Shown one piece after another: positions 26,697-34,518 of a DNA stretch of 64,000 bases. The notes below the pieces were generated by a model that saw nothing but the letters and a program-made list of their open reading frames with translations, was not told the origin of the DNA and made no database searches. This stretch comes from Caulobacter segnis ATCC 21756 (GTDB lineage: Bacteria > Pseudomonadota > Alphaproteobacteria > Caulobacterales > Caulobacteraceae). The stretch spans positions 4,588,001-4,652,000 of the forward strand of contig NC_014100.1 of assembly GCF_000092285.1 (NCBI RefSeq), given 5' to 3'. Each line of letters opens with the position of its first letter. Within the stretch, counting starts at the first letter, position 1. A program made the position numbers and the translations under genes.

Positions 26697-27608
26697 TCAG
26701 GCTCCCAGGACCTCGACCTTGCCGCGGCCGCCGGACAGAAGGTTGATGACCGCCGCCGCGGTTTCCTCGACGGAGCGCCGGGTGATGTCGATCACCGGCC
26801 AGCCCTGGCGCTCGAACAGGCGGCGGGCGGCGATGATCTCCTGGCGCACGGCGTCACTGTCGACATAGTCGCTTTCGCGGCTCTCCTTCAGGGACAGCAG
26901 TCGGTTGCGACGGATCTGGATCAGCCGGTCGGGCGAGGTGATCAGGCCGACGATCAGGGTGTTCTTCAGTTCGAACAGCTCGGCGGGCGGCGGACGGCCC
27001 GGCACCAGCGGCACATTGGCCGCGCGCACCCCCCGGTGGGCCAGGTAGATGCACGTCGGGGTCTTGGAGGTGCGCGACACGCCCACCAGGATCACGTCCG
27101 CCTGGGTCAGGTCCTGACCGCCCTGGCCGTCGTCGTGGGCGATGGCGTAGTCCAGCGCCTCGATCCGGTCGAAATAGTCGTTGGTCAGGGCGTGCTGCGC
27201 GCCGACCCGGGTCGAGATCCGCGCGCCCAGATAGCGCGACATGGCGCTGACCACGGGATCCAGCGCGGCGATGCAGGGCATCTCCAGCTTGCGACATCCT
27301 TCCTCGAGCGCGGCGCGCAGCCCCGGATCGACGATGGTGTGCATGACCACGCCCGGAGCCCCGCCGATCTCCTCCAGGGCCCGGTCCAGCTGCCGGGTGG
27401 AACGGACCAGGGCGTAGATGTGTTCGATCGGCAGGATGTCGGTGAACCGGGCGCAGACCGCGCGCGCCATGGCGTTCAACGTCTCGCCCGTCGAGTCGGA
27501 CACCAGATGGATGTGGAAGTAGGTCGCAAAGCGGGGCGGTAAGCGTTCGCTCTCGCCCCCCGAGCCCTGACTCTCCTGTGGATCATCCGTTAACGGTTGT
27601 TTAACCAC
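26697..27608 (-). CDS. ppsR: PEP synthase/pyruvate phosphate dikinase regulatory protein (PpsR, DUF299)
   Basis: Bifunctional ADP-dependent kinase and phosphorylase that switches PpsA or PPDK off and on. The family body starts at about residue 27 (FATYFHIHLVSDSTGETLNA), has the P-loop GVSRTSKTPTC and ends with DITRRSVEETAA. The GTG at 27608 gives 303 residues, but the first 25 lie inside origin DNA, with a CtrA site and DnaA box inside codons 1-11, and contain no conserved residues; the true start may be downstream. In C. crescentus the gene beside Cori opposite hemE has this product, as I recall. First gene of a run to dnaQ. Confidence 0.9.
   Translation of the reverse strand: MVKQPLTDDPQESQGSGGESERLPPRFATYFHIHLVSDSTGETLNAMARAVCARFTDILPIEHIYALVRSTRQLDRALEEIGGAPGVVMHTIVDPGLRAALEEGCRKLEMPCIAALDPVVSAMSRYLGARISTRVGAQHALTNDYFDRIEALDYAIAHDDGQGGQDLTQADVILVGVSRTSKTPTCIYLAHRGVRAANVPLVPGRPPPAELFELKNTLIVGLITSPDRLIQIRRNRLLSLKESRESDYVDSDAVRQEIIAARRLFERQGWPVIDITRRSVEETAAAVINLLSGGRGKVEVLGA
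27577..27585 (-). promoter_or_regulatory. DnaA box in Cori (TGATCCACA)
   Basis: The minus strand reads TGATCCACA, one base from TTATCCACA and identical to the moderate-affinity G-box type I recall for Caulobacter. It lies 4 bp from the leftmost CtrA site and within the annotated start of ppsR. Confidence 0.7.
27590..27605. promoter_or_regulatory. CtrA site 1 in Cori
   Basis: TTAA-cggttgt-TTAAC, an exact match to TTAA-N7-TTAAC, overlapping the first codons of ppsR. Confidence 0.8.
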
Positions 27609-27674
27609 TTGGCCTGCCTCTGGGGACGCCTGGGCGCCGATAGGCCCGCGAGGCGTCGTGACACGGCGCCGCTG

Positions 27675-27683
27675 TGATCAACG
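27675..27683 (+). promoter_or_regulatory. Putative DnaA box in Cori (TGATCAACG)
   Basis: Matches TGATCNACA at eight of nine positions. It lies in the GC-rich left half of Cori. Confidence 0.5.
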
Positions 27684-27798
27684 GTCGCATTGCTCGCGTA
27701 CCATCCCCAGGCTCGACCCGCATCCCCCGAAGTCTGAATCCTCGTTTTCCATACCCGGGGACGAGTCCCGCGTGGGGTCTTTCGCGCACCGCCGTTAA

Positions 27799-27814
27799 TT
27801 AAGTTTTCATTAAG
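27799..27814. promoter_or_regulatory. CtrA site 2 in Cori
   Basis: TTAA-gttttca-TTAAG within the AT-rich stretch 27795-27813; a further TTAA directly precedes it at 27795-27798. Confidence 0.75.
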
Positions 27815-27846
27815 GGGTTCAACGGCCTGCAAGGCCTTCCACAGGA

Positions 27847-27863
27847 TTAACAGAACGTTAACC
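27847..27863. promoter_or_regulatory. CtrA site 3 in Cori
   Basis: TTAA-cagaacg-TTAACC, exact match, 33 bp right of site 2. Confidence 0.8.
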
Positions 27864-27969
27864 ACATGTGCGGGGCCTTGTGGGCAAAGGCGGATCGGGT
27901 GTGGGAGTCAGCCTCGAGGCCGGGGTTTTCCCCACTTTGCAGTTGCCCTCCTGCTCCCTCTTCCAAATC

Positions 27970-28006
27970 CTAATTTCTTATTAAGATATGTTAGAAAGGG
28001 CTTAAG
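27970..28006. promoter_or_regulatory. Two degenerate CtrA sites near the hemE promoter
   Basis: CTAA-N7-TTAAG at 27970-27985 and TTAG-N7-TTAAG at 27991-28006, each one mismatch from the core consensus. The pair lies 49-85 bp before the hemE start in the most AT-rich part of the origin, where the hemE promoter is expected. Confidence 0.55.
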
Positions 28007-28054
28007 GGGACTCCGGGCTTGAGCCGAAGCCCGCGCCGGGCTTTAACCCGAGCC

Positions 28055-29098
28055 ATGACGTCGCCTTCCCAGACCCTGAAGTTTCTCGCCGCGCTTTCCG
28101 GCGAGACGCACGCCCATCCGCCGATCTGGTTCATGCGTCAGGCTGGGCGGTATCTGCCGGAGTATCGCGCTGTTCGCGCCACGGCCCCGGACTTCATCAG
28201 CTTCTGCTTCGATCCGGAGAAGGCCGCCGAGGTCACGCTGCAGCCCATGCGGCGCTTCCCGTTCGACGCGGCGATCGTCTTCGCCGACATCCTGCTGATC
28301 CCGGGCGCCCTGGGCCAGAAGGTCTGGTTCGAGGCCGGTGAGGGACCCAAGCTCGGCGACATGCCGTCGGTCGAGTCCATGGCCGAAAAGGCCGGCGAGG
28401 CGGGCAAGGCCCTATCGCTCGTCGGGGAGACGTTGACGCGGGTTCGCTCGGCGCTCGATCCGTCCAAGGCCCTGATCGGCTTCGCCGGCGCGCCCTGGAC
28501 CGTGGCGACCTACATGATCGAGAAGGGCTCCAGCGATCGCAGCGGCGCGCGGACCTTCGCCTACCAGAACCCCGAGACGACCGACGCCCTGATCCAGGTG
28601 CTGGTCGACTCGACGATCGACTACCTGGCCATGCAGGTCGACGCCGGCGCTCAAGCCGTGAAGCTGTTCGAGAGCTGGGCCGAGGGCCTGTCCGAGCCGC
28701 TGTTCGATCGTCTTGTCACCCAGCCCCACAAGAAGATCGTCGAGGGTCTGCGGGCGCGCGGCGTGACCGTGCCGATCATCGGCTTCCCGCGCGGGGCCGG
28801 CGCCTTGGTCGAGGGCTACGCCGCGCAGGTTCCGGTGCAAGGCGTGGCGCTTGACACCCAGGCCAGCGCCAAGCTGGGCCAGGCCATCCAGAAATCGAAG
28901 ACCATCCAGGGCGCGCTGGATCCGCTGCTGCTGCGCGCCGGCGGCGATGCGCTGCTGAGGCGGGTGGACGAGCTGCTCGAACAGTGGAACCAGGGTCCCT
29001 ATATCTTCAACCTGGGCCACGGGATCCTGCCGGACACGCCGATCGCGCACGTCGAGGCGGTGCTGGAGCGGGTGACCGGCCAGAAGGTGGTCAAGTGA
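28055..29098 (+). CDS. hemE: Uroporphyrinogen decarboxylase
   Basis: Decarboxylates uroporphyrinogen III to coproporphyrinogen III in haem synthesis. ATG 28055 gives 347 residues. The signature MRQAGRYLPEYR is near residue 30, the FDAAIVFADIL Asp-containing motif near 75, and GFAGAPWTVATYM and NLGHGILPDTP follow. It is the first gene right of Cori; its promoter region overlaps the origin, an arrangement known for C. crescentus. Its stop overlaps the hemH GTG (GTGA), so hemE-hemH-hemJ are one operon. Confidence 0.96.
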   Translation: MTSPSQTLKFLAALSGETHAHPPIWFMRQAGRYLPEYRAVRATAPDFISFCFDPEKAAEVTLQPMRRFPFDAAIVFADILLIPGALGQKVWFEAGEGPKLGDMPSVESMAEKAGEAGKALSLVGETLTRVRSALDPSKALIGFAGAPWTVATYMIEKGSSDRSGARTFAYQNPETTDALIQVLVDSTIDYLAMQVDAGAQAVKLFESWAEGLSEPLFDRLVTQPHKKIVEGLRARGVTVPIIGFPRGAGALVEGYAAQVPVQGVALDTQASAKLGQAIQKSKTIQGALDPLLLRAGGDALLRRVDELLEQWNQGPYIFNLGHGILPDTPIAHVEAVLERVTGQKVVK

Positions 29099-30138
29099 GC
29101 AAGAAGCTCGCCGTCGTCCTGTTCAATCTCGGCGGACCCGACGGTCCGCGCGCGGTGCGGCCGTTCCTGTTCAACCTGTTTCGCGATCCGGCGATCATCG
29201 GCGCCCCGGCGCTCATCCGCTATCCGCTGGCGGCCCTGATCTCGACGACGCGCGAAAAGATGGCCAAGGCCAACTACGCGATCATGGGCGGCGGCTCGCC
29301 GCTGCTGCCAGAAACCCAGAAGCAGGCCGAGGTGCTGGAGACCGCGCTGGCGACCGCGCTGCCGGGCGTCGAGGCCAAGTGCTTCATCGCCATGCGCTAC
29401 TGGCATCCGCTGACCGGCGAGACCGCGCGCCAGGTCGCCGCCTTCGCGCCGGACGAAGTCGTGCTGCTGCCGCTCTATCCGCAGTTCTCGACCACCACGA
29501 CCGGCTCGTCGTTGAAGGCCTGGCGCAAGACCTACAAGGGCCCGGGTTCCGAAACGACGGTCTGCTGCTATCCGACGGATGGCGGCCTGATCGACGCCCA
29601 CGCCCGGATGATTCGCGAGACCTGGGAGAAGGCCGGTTCGCCGACCAACATCCGTCTGCTGTTCTCGGCTCACGGCTTGCCCGAGAAGGTGATCCTGGCT
29701 GGCGACCCCTACCAGAAGCAGATCGAGGCCACGGCCGCCGCCGTCGCCGCCAAGCTGCCGGCCGGGATCGACTGGACCGTCTGCTACCAGAGCCGGGTCG
29801 GGCCGCTGAAGTGGATCGGCCCCTCGACCGACGAGGAGATCCGCCGCGCGGGGGCCGAGGGCAAGGGCGTGATGATCACCCCGATCGCCTTCGTCTCCGA
29901 ACACGTCGAGACCCTGGTCGAGCTCGACCACGAATACGCCGAGCTGGCGAAGGACGTCGGCGCCGCGCCCTATATCCGGGTTCCGGCCCTGGGCGGCGCG
30001 CCCGAGTTCATCGACGGCCTCGCCGCCGCGGTCCGTAACGCCCTGGGCGAACGCGCCGGCTCGGTGGCCCCGGCCTGCGGCTGGCGTTGTGGGGCCGAAT
30101 GGTCTCAATGCCCCCGTCGAGAAGGAGCCGCCGCGTGA
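29095..30138 (+). CDS. hemH: Ferrochelatase
   Basis: Inserts iron into protoporphyrin IX. GTG 29095 overlaps the hemE stop and gives 347 residues: VVLFNLGGPDGP at the N terminus, the catalytic-site motif LLFSAHGLPEK with its His, a YQSRVGPLKWIGPSTDE segment and PIAFVSEHVETL near the C terminus. The last 30 residues (Cys/Trp-rich) are less typical; the Cys-rich tail could carry the [2Fe-2S] cluster known from some ferrochelatases, but this is only inferred. Confidence 0.95.
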   Translation: MSKKLAVVLFNLGGPDGPRAVRPFLFNLFRDPAIIGAPALIRYPLAALISTTREKMAKANYAIMGGGSPLLPETQKQAEVLETALATALPGVEAKCFIAMRYWHPLTGETARQVAAFAPDEVVLLPLYPQFSTTTTGSSLKAWRKTYKGPGSETTVCCYPTDGGLIDAHARMIRETWEKAGSPTNIRLLFSAHGLPEKVILAGDPYQKQIEATAAAVAAKLPAGIDWTVCYQSRVGPLKWIGPSTDEEIRRAGAEGKGVMITPIAFVSEHVETLVELDHEYAELAKDVGAAPYIRVPALGGAPEFIDGLAAAVRNALGERAGSVAPACGWRCGAEWSQCPRREGAAA

Positions 30139-30602
30139 CGGATTTCCTGGTGGCGCACTTCAACCTGGTGCGCGGGCTTCACATCCTGTCGGCCATCGCC
30201 TTCATGGCGGGGATGCTCTACCTGCCGCGCCTGTTCGTCTATCACAGCAAGGCCGCGCCCGGCTCGGAGATGCACGAGACCTTCACGGTCATGGAGCGGC
30301 GTCTGCTGCGCGGCATCATCAATCCGGCCTCGATCGCCACGGCGCTCTTTGGTCTGGGCCTGATCCTGGCGGACGCCCAGATCCGCGGCTGGAGCTTCCT
30401 CCTCGAGCCCTGGATGGCGACCAAGCTGGTCGCCCTGGTCGGGCTCTACGGCTTCCATGGCTTTCTGTCCGCCTCGCGCAAGAAGTTCGAGAAGGGCGAA
30501 TATCCTCGCTCCGAGAAGTTCTGGCGGATGGTCAACGAGATCCCGTTCGTGCTGGCGATCGTGATCGTCGTCTCGGTGACGACCAAGTTCCTCAATCACT
30601 GA
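30135..30602 (+). CDS. hemJ: Protoporphyrinogen oxidase HemJ
   Basis: Membrane enzyme oxidising protoporphyrinogen IX, the substrate supplier for HemH. GTG 30135, seven bases after AAGGAG and overlapping the hemH stop (GTGA), gives 155 residues. It has four membrane segments and the conserved HILSAIAFMAGMLYLPRLFVYH, with histidines early in segment 1 and at the YH end, plus WMATKLVALVGLYGFHG. This makes a compact late-haem operon: hemE, hemH, hemJ. Confidence 0.92.
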   Translation: MTDFLVAHFNLVRGLHILSAIAFMAGMLYLPRLFVYHSKAAPGSEMHETFTVMERRLLRGIINPASIATALFGLGLILADAQIRGWSFLLEPWMATKLVALVGLYGFHGFLSASRKKFEKGEYPRSEKFWRMVNEIPFVLAIVIVVSVTTKFLNH

Positions 30603-30857
30603 GCCGTCGCGGCGCTTGACCCGCCGCCCGCCGCGTGATTTGCATCACCGATCGGTTCGGCCTCGCCGGACCTCTTCTTCCCACGGACCGGCGCCCGTCC
30701 TGGCGCGCCCCGCGAGCGATCCGCTCCAAGGTCTGTCCCCCGAACGATCCGCGTCATCGTCAATCGACGCGCATGTCCCGGTCCTACCGGGCGTGACCCC
30801 TGAAGTTCTACCGGCCGGACTCCGTCGTGGGGACCGCGCCCACCCCTGAGTCTTGTC

Positions 30858-32291
30858 ATGACCGAAGAAACCGAAAACGAAATCCCGGGCGCCGAAGAGG
30901 CGACCATTGAAGCGACCGTCGCGGATGTCGCCGACGTCGCCACCGAAGCCTCGGTCGAAACCGAAGCGGAAGGCGAAGGCGACGACGAGGGCTCTGGCGT
31001 CGCCGAGGCCGTCGCGGCCCTGGGCCTGAAGTCCATGTCCCTGCAGGAGCTGAAGGAGAAGTCCCCGGCCGACCTGCTGGCGTTCGCCGAGACCTTCGAG
31101 GTCGAGAACGCCAACTCCATGCGCAAGCAGGACATGATGTTCGCGATCCTGAAGACCCTCGCCGAAGAAGGCGTGGAGATCTCGGGCTCGGGCACCATGG
31201 AAGTGCTGCAGGACGGCTTCGGCTTCCTGCGCTCGCCGGAAGCCAACTACCTTCCGGGTCCGGACGACATCTACGTCTCGCCATCGCAGATCCGGAAGTA
31301 CGGCCTGCGCACCGGCGACAGCGTCGAGGGCGCGATCCGGTCGCCGCGGGAAGGCGAGCGCTACTTCGCCCTGACCAGCGTCACCAAGATCAATTTCGAG
31401 AGCCCCGAGAACGTGCGCCACAAGGTGCACTTCGACAACCTGACGCCGCTCTATCCCGAAGAGCGCCTGAACATGGAACTGCCCGATCCGACCGTGAAGG
31501 ACCGCTCGGGCCGCGTGATCGACATCGTCGCGCCGCTCGGCAAGGGCCAGCGCTGCTTGATCGTCGCCCCGCCGCGCGTGGGTAAGACGGTGATGCTGCA
31601 GAACATCGCCAAGTCGATCGAGACCAACCACCCCGAGTGCTACCTGATCGTCCTGCTGATCGACGAGCGCCCGGAAGAAGTCACCGACATGCAGCGCACG
31701 GTGAAGGGCGAGGTCATCGCCTCGACCTTCGACGAGCCGGCGACCCGCCACGTCCAGGTGGCCGAGATGGTCATCGAGAAGGCCAAGCGCCTGGTCGAGC
31801 ACAAGCGCGACGTCGTCATCCTGCTGGACTCGGTCACGCGTCTGGGCCGGGCCTACAACACCACGGTGCCGTCGTCGGGCAAGGTGCTGACCGGCGGTGT
31901 CGACGCCAACGCTCTGCAACGCCCGAAGCGCTTCTTCGGCGCCGCGCGGAACGTGGAAGAGGGCGGCTCGCTGTCGATCATCGCCACGGCCTTGATCGAC
32001 ACCGGCAGCCGGATGGACGAAGTCATCTTCGAAGAGTTCAAGGGCACCGGTAACTCGGAAATCGTCCTGGACCGCAAGGTGGCCGACAAGCGCATCTTCC
32101 CGGCCATCGACGTGCTCAAGTCCGGCACCCGCAAGGAAGAGCTCATCACGCCGCGCGACCAGCTGCAGAAGACCTACGTCCTGCGCCGCATCCTCAACCC
32201 GATGGGCGCCTCGGACGCGATCGAGTTCCTGCTCGACAAGCTGCGCCAGTCGAAGACGAACGGCGACTTCTTCCAGTCGATGAACACCTGA
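30858..32291 (+). CDS. rho: Transcription termination factor Rho
   Basis: ATP-dependent hexameric RNA translocase that ends transcription at non-intrinsic terminators. The 477-residue protein begins with an acidic extension of about 55 residues (Glu/Ala/Asp-rich), then the Rho N-terminal [11 protein letters not shown], the RNA-binding cold-shock-type domain ([22 protein letters not shown]), and the motor: P-loop [23 protein letters not shown], and [11 protein letters not shown]. The 255-bp gap upstream is long enough for an autoregulatory leader, but I see no conserved element in it. It is followed by a strong terminator. Confidence 0.96.
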   Translation: MTEETENEIPGAEEATIEATVADVADVATEASVETEAEGEGDDEGSGVAEAVAALGLKSMSLQELKEKSPADLLAFAETFEVENANSMRKQDMMFAILKTLAEEGVEISGSGTMEVLQDGFGFLRSPEANYLPGPDDIYVSPSQIRKYGLRTGDSVEGAIRSPREGERYFALTSVTKINFESPENVRHKVHFDNLTPLYPEERLNMELPDPTVKDRSGRVIDIVAPLGKGQRCLIVAPPRVGKTVMLQNIAKSIETNHPECYLIVLLIDERPEEVTDMQRTVKGEVIASTFDEPATRHVQVAEMVIEKAKRLVEHKRDVVILLDSVTRLGRAYNTTVPSSGKVLTGGVDANALQRPKRFFGAARNVEEGGSLSIIATALIDTGSRMDEVIFEEFKGTGNSEIVLDRKVADKRIFPAIDVLKSGTRKEELITPRDQLQKTYVLRRILNPMGASDAIEFLLDKLRQSKTNGDFFQSMNT

Positions 32292-32320
32292 GTCCAGCCA
32301 GACTCAGTCGAGAACGAGAA

Positions 32321-32349
32321 AGGCCCCGGAGCGATCCGGGGCCTTTTTG
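32321..32349 (+). terminator. Rho-independent terminator after rho
   Basis: AGGCCCCGGA at 32321-32330 and TCCGGGGCCT at 32335-32344 make a perfect 10-bp stem with loop GCGA, followed by TTTTTG (32345 onward). Confidence 0.9.
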
Positions 32350-32361
32350 CTTGTTTGAGAT

Positions 32362-32476
32362 CCTCCCCCGCGCTGCGGGGGAGGTGGCCGAGAGGGCCGG
32401 AGGGGGCGAGCTGGAAATCCGGCCGTGCTAGCCCCCTCAGTCACTCCGTGACAGCTCCCCCGCATCGCGGGGGAGC
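32362..32476. repeat. C-rich intergenic palindromic repeat, type B
   Basis: Two hairpins bracket the element: CCTCCCCCGC/GCGGGGGAGG (32362-32384) and GCTCCCCCGC/GCGGGGGAGC (32454-32476). Between them is gagagggccggaggggg and cagtcactccgtgacag. A similar C-rich unit occurs at 57190-57296 and 59522-59633. Confidence 0.65.
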
Positions 32477-32486
32477 ATCTTGGCTC

Positions 32487-33452
32487 TTACGGTAAGAGCA
32501 GCGTCGCCCCGATCGTACGTCGTCCCTCCAGCGCCTCGTGCGCGGCCCGCGCCTCGGCGAGCGGAAAGGTCTGGCCGATATCGATCTTCACCGCGCCCGA
32601 CCCGAGGACCGCGAACAGCGCTTCGGCGCTCTCGTCCAGTTCCTCGGTGGTGGTGATGTAGTCGAATAGGCGAGGGCGGGTCACGAACAGCGACTTGCCG
32701 CCGAGCTCCAGTGGCGCGAACGGCGGCACGGGGCCGGACGCGTTGCCGAAGGTGACCATCACGCCGCGACGCGCCAGGCTCTTCAAGCTGGCCGCCCAGG
32801 TGTCTTTGCCGACGCCATCGTAGACCACGGCCACGCCCTGGCCGCCCGTCAGCTCGCCGACCTTGGCGACGATGTCCTCGTGGCCGTAGTCGATCACGTG
32901 GTCCGCGCCGAGATCGCGCGCGATCGTCGCCTTGGCTTCGGACCCGACCGTGGCGATCACGCTCGCGCCCAGCGCTTTGCACCACTGGACGAGGATCTGA
33001 CCGACGCCGCCGGCCGCCGCGTGGATCAGAACGGTGTCGCCCTGTTTCACGTGGAAACATCGGCGGACCAGGAACTCGGCGGTCATGCCCTTGAGCAGGA
33101 CGGCGGCCGCGATCTCCAGGCTGACGCTATCGGGGATTCTGACCGCGCGGTCGGCAGGCACGACCGCCGCCTCGGCATAGGCGCCCATGGTCCCGTTGTA
33201 GGCGACGCGGTCTCCGACCTGGAAGCGGGTGACACCGTCGCCGACAGCCTCGACCGTTCCCGCCGCCTCAAGGCCCAGGCCGCTGGGCAGCTTCAGCGGA
33301 TAGAGACCCGAACGGTGATAGGTGTCGATGTAGTTCAAGCCGACGGCCGCGTGGCGCACCAGGATCTGGCCGGCGGCGGGCGAGGGGGCCTCGACCTGAA
33401 CCGCCTCCAGGACTTCCGGACCGCCCGTGCGGGAGATCTGGATGGCCAGCAT
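32487..33452 (-). CDS. NADPH:quinone oxidoreductase, zinc-independent MDR family
   Basis: A 321-residue quinone reductase of the QOR/zeta-crystallin group. It has the GroES-like N terminus with VGLNYIDTYHRSGLYPLKLPS shortened here, then VEAVGDGVTRFQVGDRVAY, and the cofactor motif HAAAGGVGQILVQWCKALGA. The GHEDIVAKV and VVYDGVGKDTW segments are also typical. A parS-like site (33043-33059) is embedded and spells CFHVKQ. It begins where the dienelactone hydrolase gene ends, so both may share a transcript on the minus strand. Confidence 0.92.
   Translation of the reverse strand: MLAIQISRTGGPEVLEAVQVEAPSPAAGQILVRHAAVGLNYIDTYHRSGLYPLKLPSGLGLEAAGTVEAVGDGVTRFQVGDRVAYNGTMGAYAEAAVVPADRAVRIPDSVSLEIAAAVLLKGMTAEFLVRRCFHVKQGDTVLIHAAAGGVGQILVQWCKALGASVIATVGSEAKATIARDLGADHVIDYGHEDIVAKVGELTGGQGVAVVYDGVGKDTWAASLKSLARRGVMVTFGNASGPVPPFAPLELGGKSLFVTRPRLFDYITTTEELDESAEALFAVLGSGAVKIDIGQTFPLAEARAAHEALEGRRTIGATLLLP
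33043..33059. promoter_or_regulatory. parS-like ParB site inside the quinone reductase gene
   Basis: TGTTTCACGTGGAAACA: both halves of parS with one extra central base, so 13 of 16 when aligned without a gap. It is the one nearest Cori (about 5.2 kb). Confidence 0.55.
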
Positions 33453-34147
33453 CAGGCCAGCGCCTTCTGGAAGAAGGTCAGGCTGCGGCCGTTGGCCTTG
33501 GCCGCGTCGGCGGCGTCATAGTGCGCGCCGCCTTCCCGCGCGAAGGCGTGGTCGCGGCCGGCGTAGGTGTGCAGCTCGATCTGCGGGTGATCCTTCAGCG
33601 CCTGCAGGATCACTTGCTGAGCCTCGGGCGGCACGAACTGATCCTTCTCTGCGATGTGCATCAGCAGCGGGTGGGCCAGCTTTTCGGCCTCGCCGACATG
33701 CTTCTCCAGGCCGACGCCGTAGTACGACACCGAGGCGTCGACGTCGGTGCGGGTGGCGGTCAGAAAGGCCAAGAGGCCGCCCAGGCAGTAGCCCACGGCG
33801 CCGACCTTGCCGTTGACGCCGTCCAGCTTGCGGGCGGCGGTGATCGTCGCGGCGATGTCATTGACGCCGGCGTCCACGTCGAAGGCGTTGAACAGTTCGA
33901 ACGCCTTCTTCCACTCGGCCTCGGACTGGTCGGTGATGTCGATGCCGGGCTCGATCCGCCAGAACAGGTCCGGGCAGATGGCGACATAGCCTTGGGCCGC
34001 CAGGCCGTCGCAGATATCGCGCATGACCTTGTTGACGCCGAAGATTTCCTGGATGACGACAATGGCCGGCGCCGAGGCCGCCTTCGGGCGCGCGACATAG
34101 GCGCTGAAGTCGCCATCCGGCGTGGTGATGGTGAGGGTCTCGCTCAT
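33452..34147 (-). CDS. Dienelactone hydrolase family protein
   Basis: ATG 34147 gives 231 residues of alpha/beta-hydrolase fold. The nucleophile is a cysteine in GAVGYCLGGLLAF, with Asp in AEKDQFVPPEAQ and His in YAGRDHAFAREG, matching carboxymethylenebutenolidase. It probably opens lactone rings or acts on esters; the natural substrate is unknown, and no aromatic degradation genes lie nearby. Its last base is the first base of the quinone reductase. Confidence 0.88.
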   Translation of the reverse strand: MSETLTITTPDGDFSAYVARPKAASAPAIVVIQEIFGVNKVMRDICDGLAAQGYVAICPDLFWRIEPGIDITDQSEAEWKKAFELFNAFDVDAGVNDIAATITAARKLDGVNGKVGAVGYCLGGLLAFLTATRTDVDASVSYYGVGLEKHVGEAEKLAHPLLMHIAEKDQFVPPEAQQVILQALKDHPQIELHTYAGRDHAFAREGGAHYDAADAAKANGRSLTFFQKALA

Positions 34148-34270
34148 CGGGGCTCTCCGTCGTTCCGGGTCCGCACAGGACCCAATGTGACTTTCGACCA
34201 AAGCGCTCTAACCTGCGCCGACGGGCGAGGCCCATAACAATATTGTGCCCTGACCGAAGGGAACTTTCCG

Positions 34271-34516
34271 ATGAAGATGACGATCGAGATCGACTGCACG
34301 CCGGTCGAAGCGCGCGCCTTTCTAGGCCTGCCAGATGTCAGTGGTTTGAACGAGCATCTCGTGAAGGAGATGCAGGCGCGCATGGACGCCAATATGGCCA
34401 TGCTGGCGCCTGAGGAATTGCTGAAGAACTGGATGGCGTTCGGCACGGGCGCGCAGGAGAGCTTCCGCAAGTTGATGACCGCCGCCGCCAACGCCGCGGT
34501 CGGCAAGCCGGACTGA
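34271..34516 (+). CDS. DUF6489 family small protein
   Basis: An 81-residue protein beginning [22 protein letters not shown], followed by an amphipathic helix with [19 protein letters not shown] and [20 protein letters not shown]. This composition is recognisably the DUF6489 family of alphaproteobacteria; the function is unknown. It starts nine bases after GAAGG and ends 2 bp before mnmE, so it is part of that operon. The palindrome ACAATATTGT lies at 34237-34246 upstream. Confidence 0.72.
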   Translation: MKMTIEIDCTPVEARAFLGLPDVSGLNEHLVKEMQARMDANMAMLAPEELLKNWMAFGTGAQESFRKLMTAAANAAVGKPD

Positions 34517-34518
34517 TC

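Larger units (their letters stand above)
27577..28054. other. Chromosomal replication origin (Cori)
   Basis: The gap between ppsR and hemE, with the first codons of ppsR, has the layout of the C. crescentus origin. I see three exact TTAA-N7-TTAA CtrA sites (27590-27605, 27799-27814, 27847-27863), two one-mismatch sites nearer hemE (27970-27985, 27991-28006), DnaA-box-like sequences at 27577-27585 and 27675-27683, and AT-rich stretches around 27795-27813 and 27966-27995 that could unwind. Five CcrM GANTC sites (27569, 27736, 27763, 27905, 28009) lie in or next to the region. CtrA represses initiation and DnaA starts it. The parS cluster lies about 8 kb to the right, again as expected. Confidence 0.9.

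Noticed and set aside
27745..27935. TTTTCCATA (27745) and TTTTCCCCA (27927) as DnaA boxes
   Set aside because: Each has two or more mismatches to TTATCCACA, including in the core, so I do not list them as sites.
34237..34246. ACAATATTGT palindrome before the DUF6489 gene
   Set aside because: A ten-base palindrome alone is expected by chance in such gaps, and no regulator is nearby.
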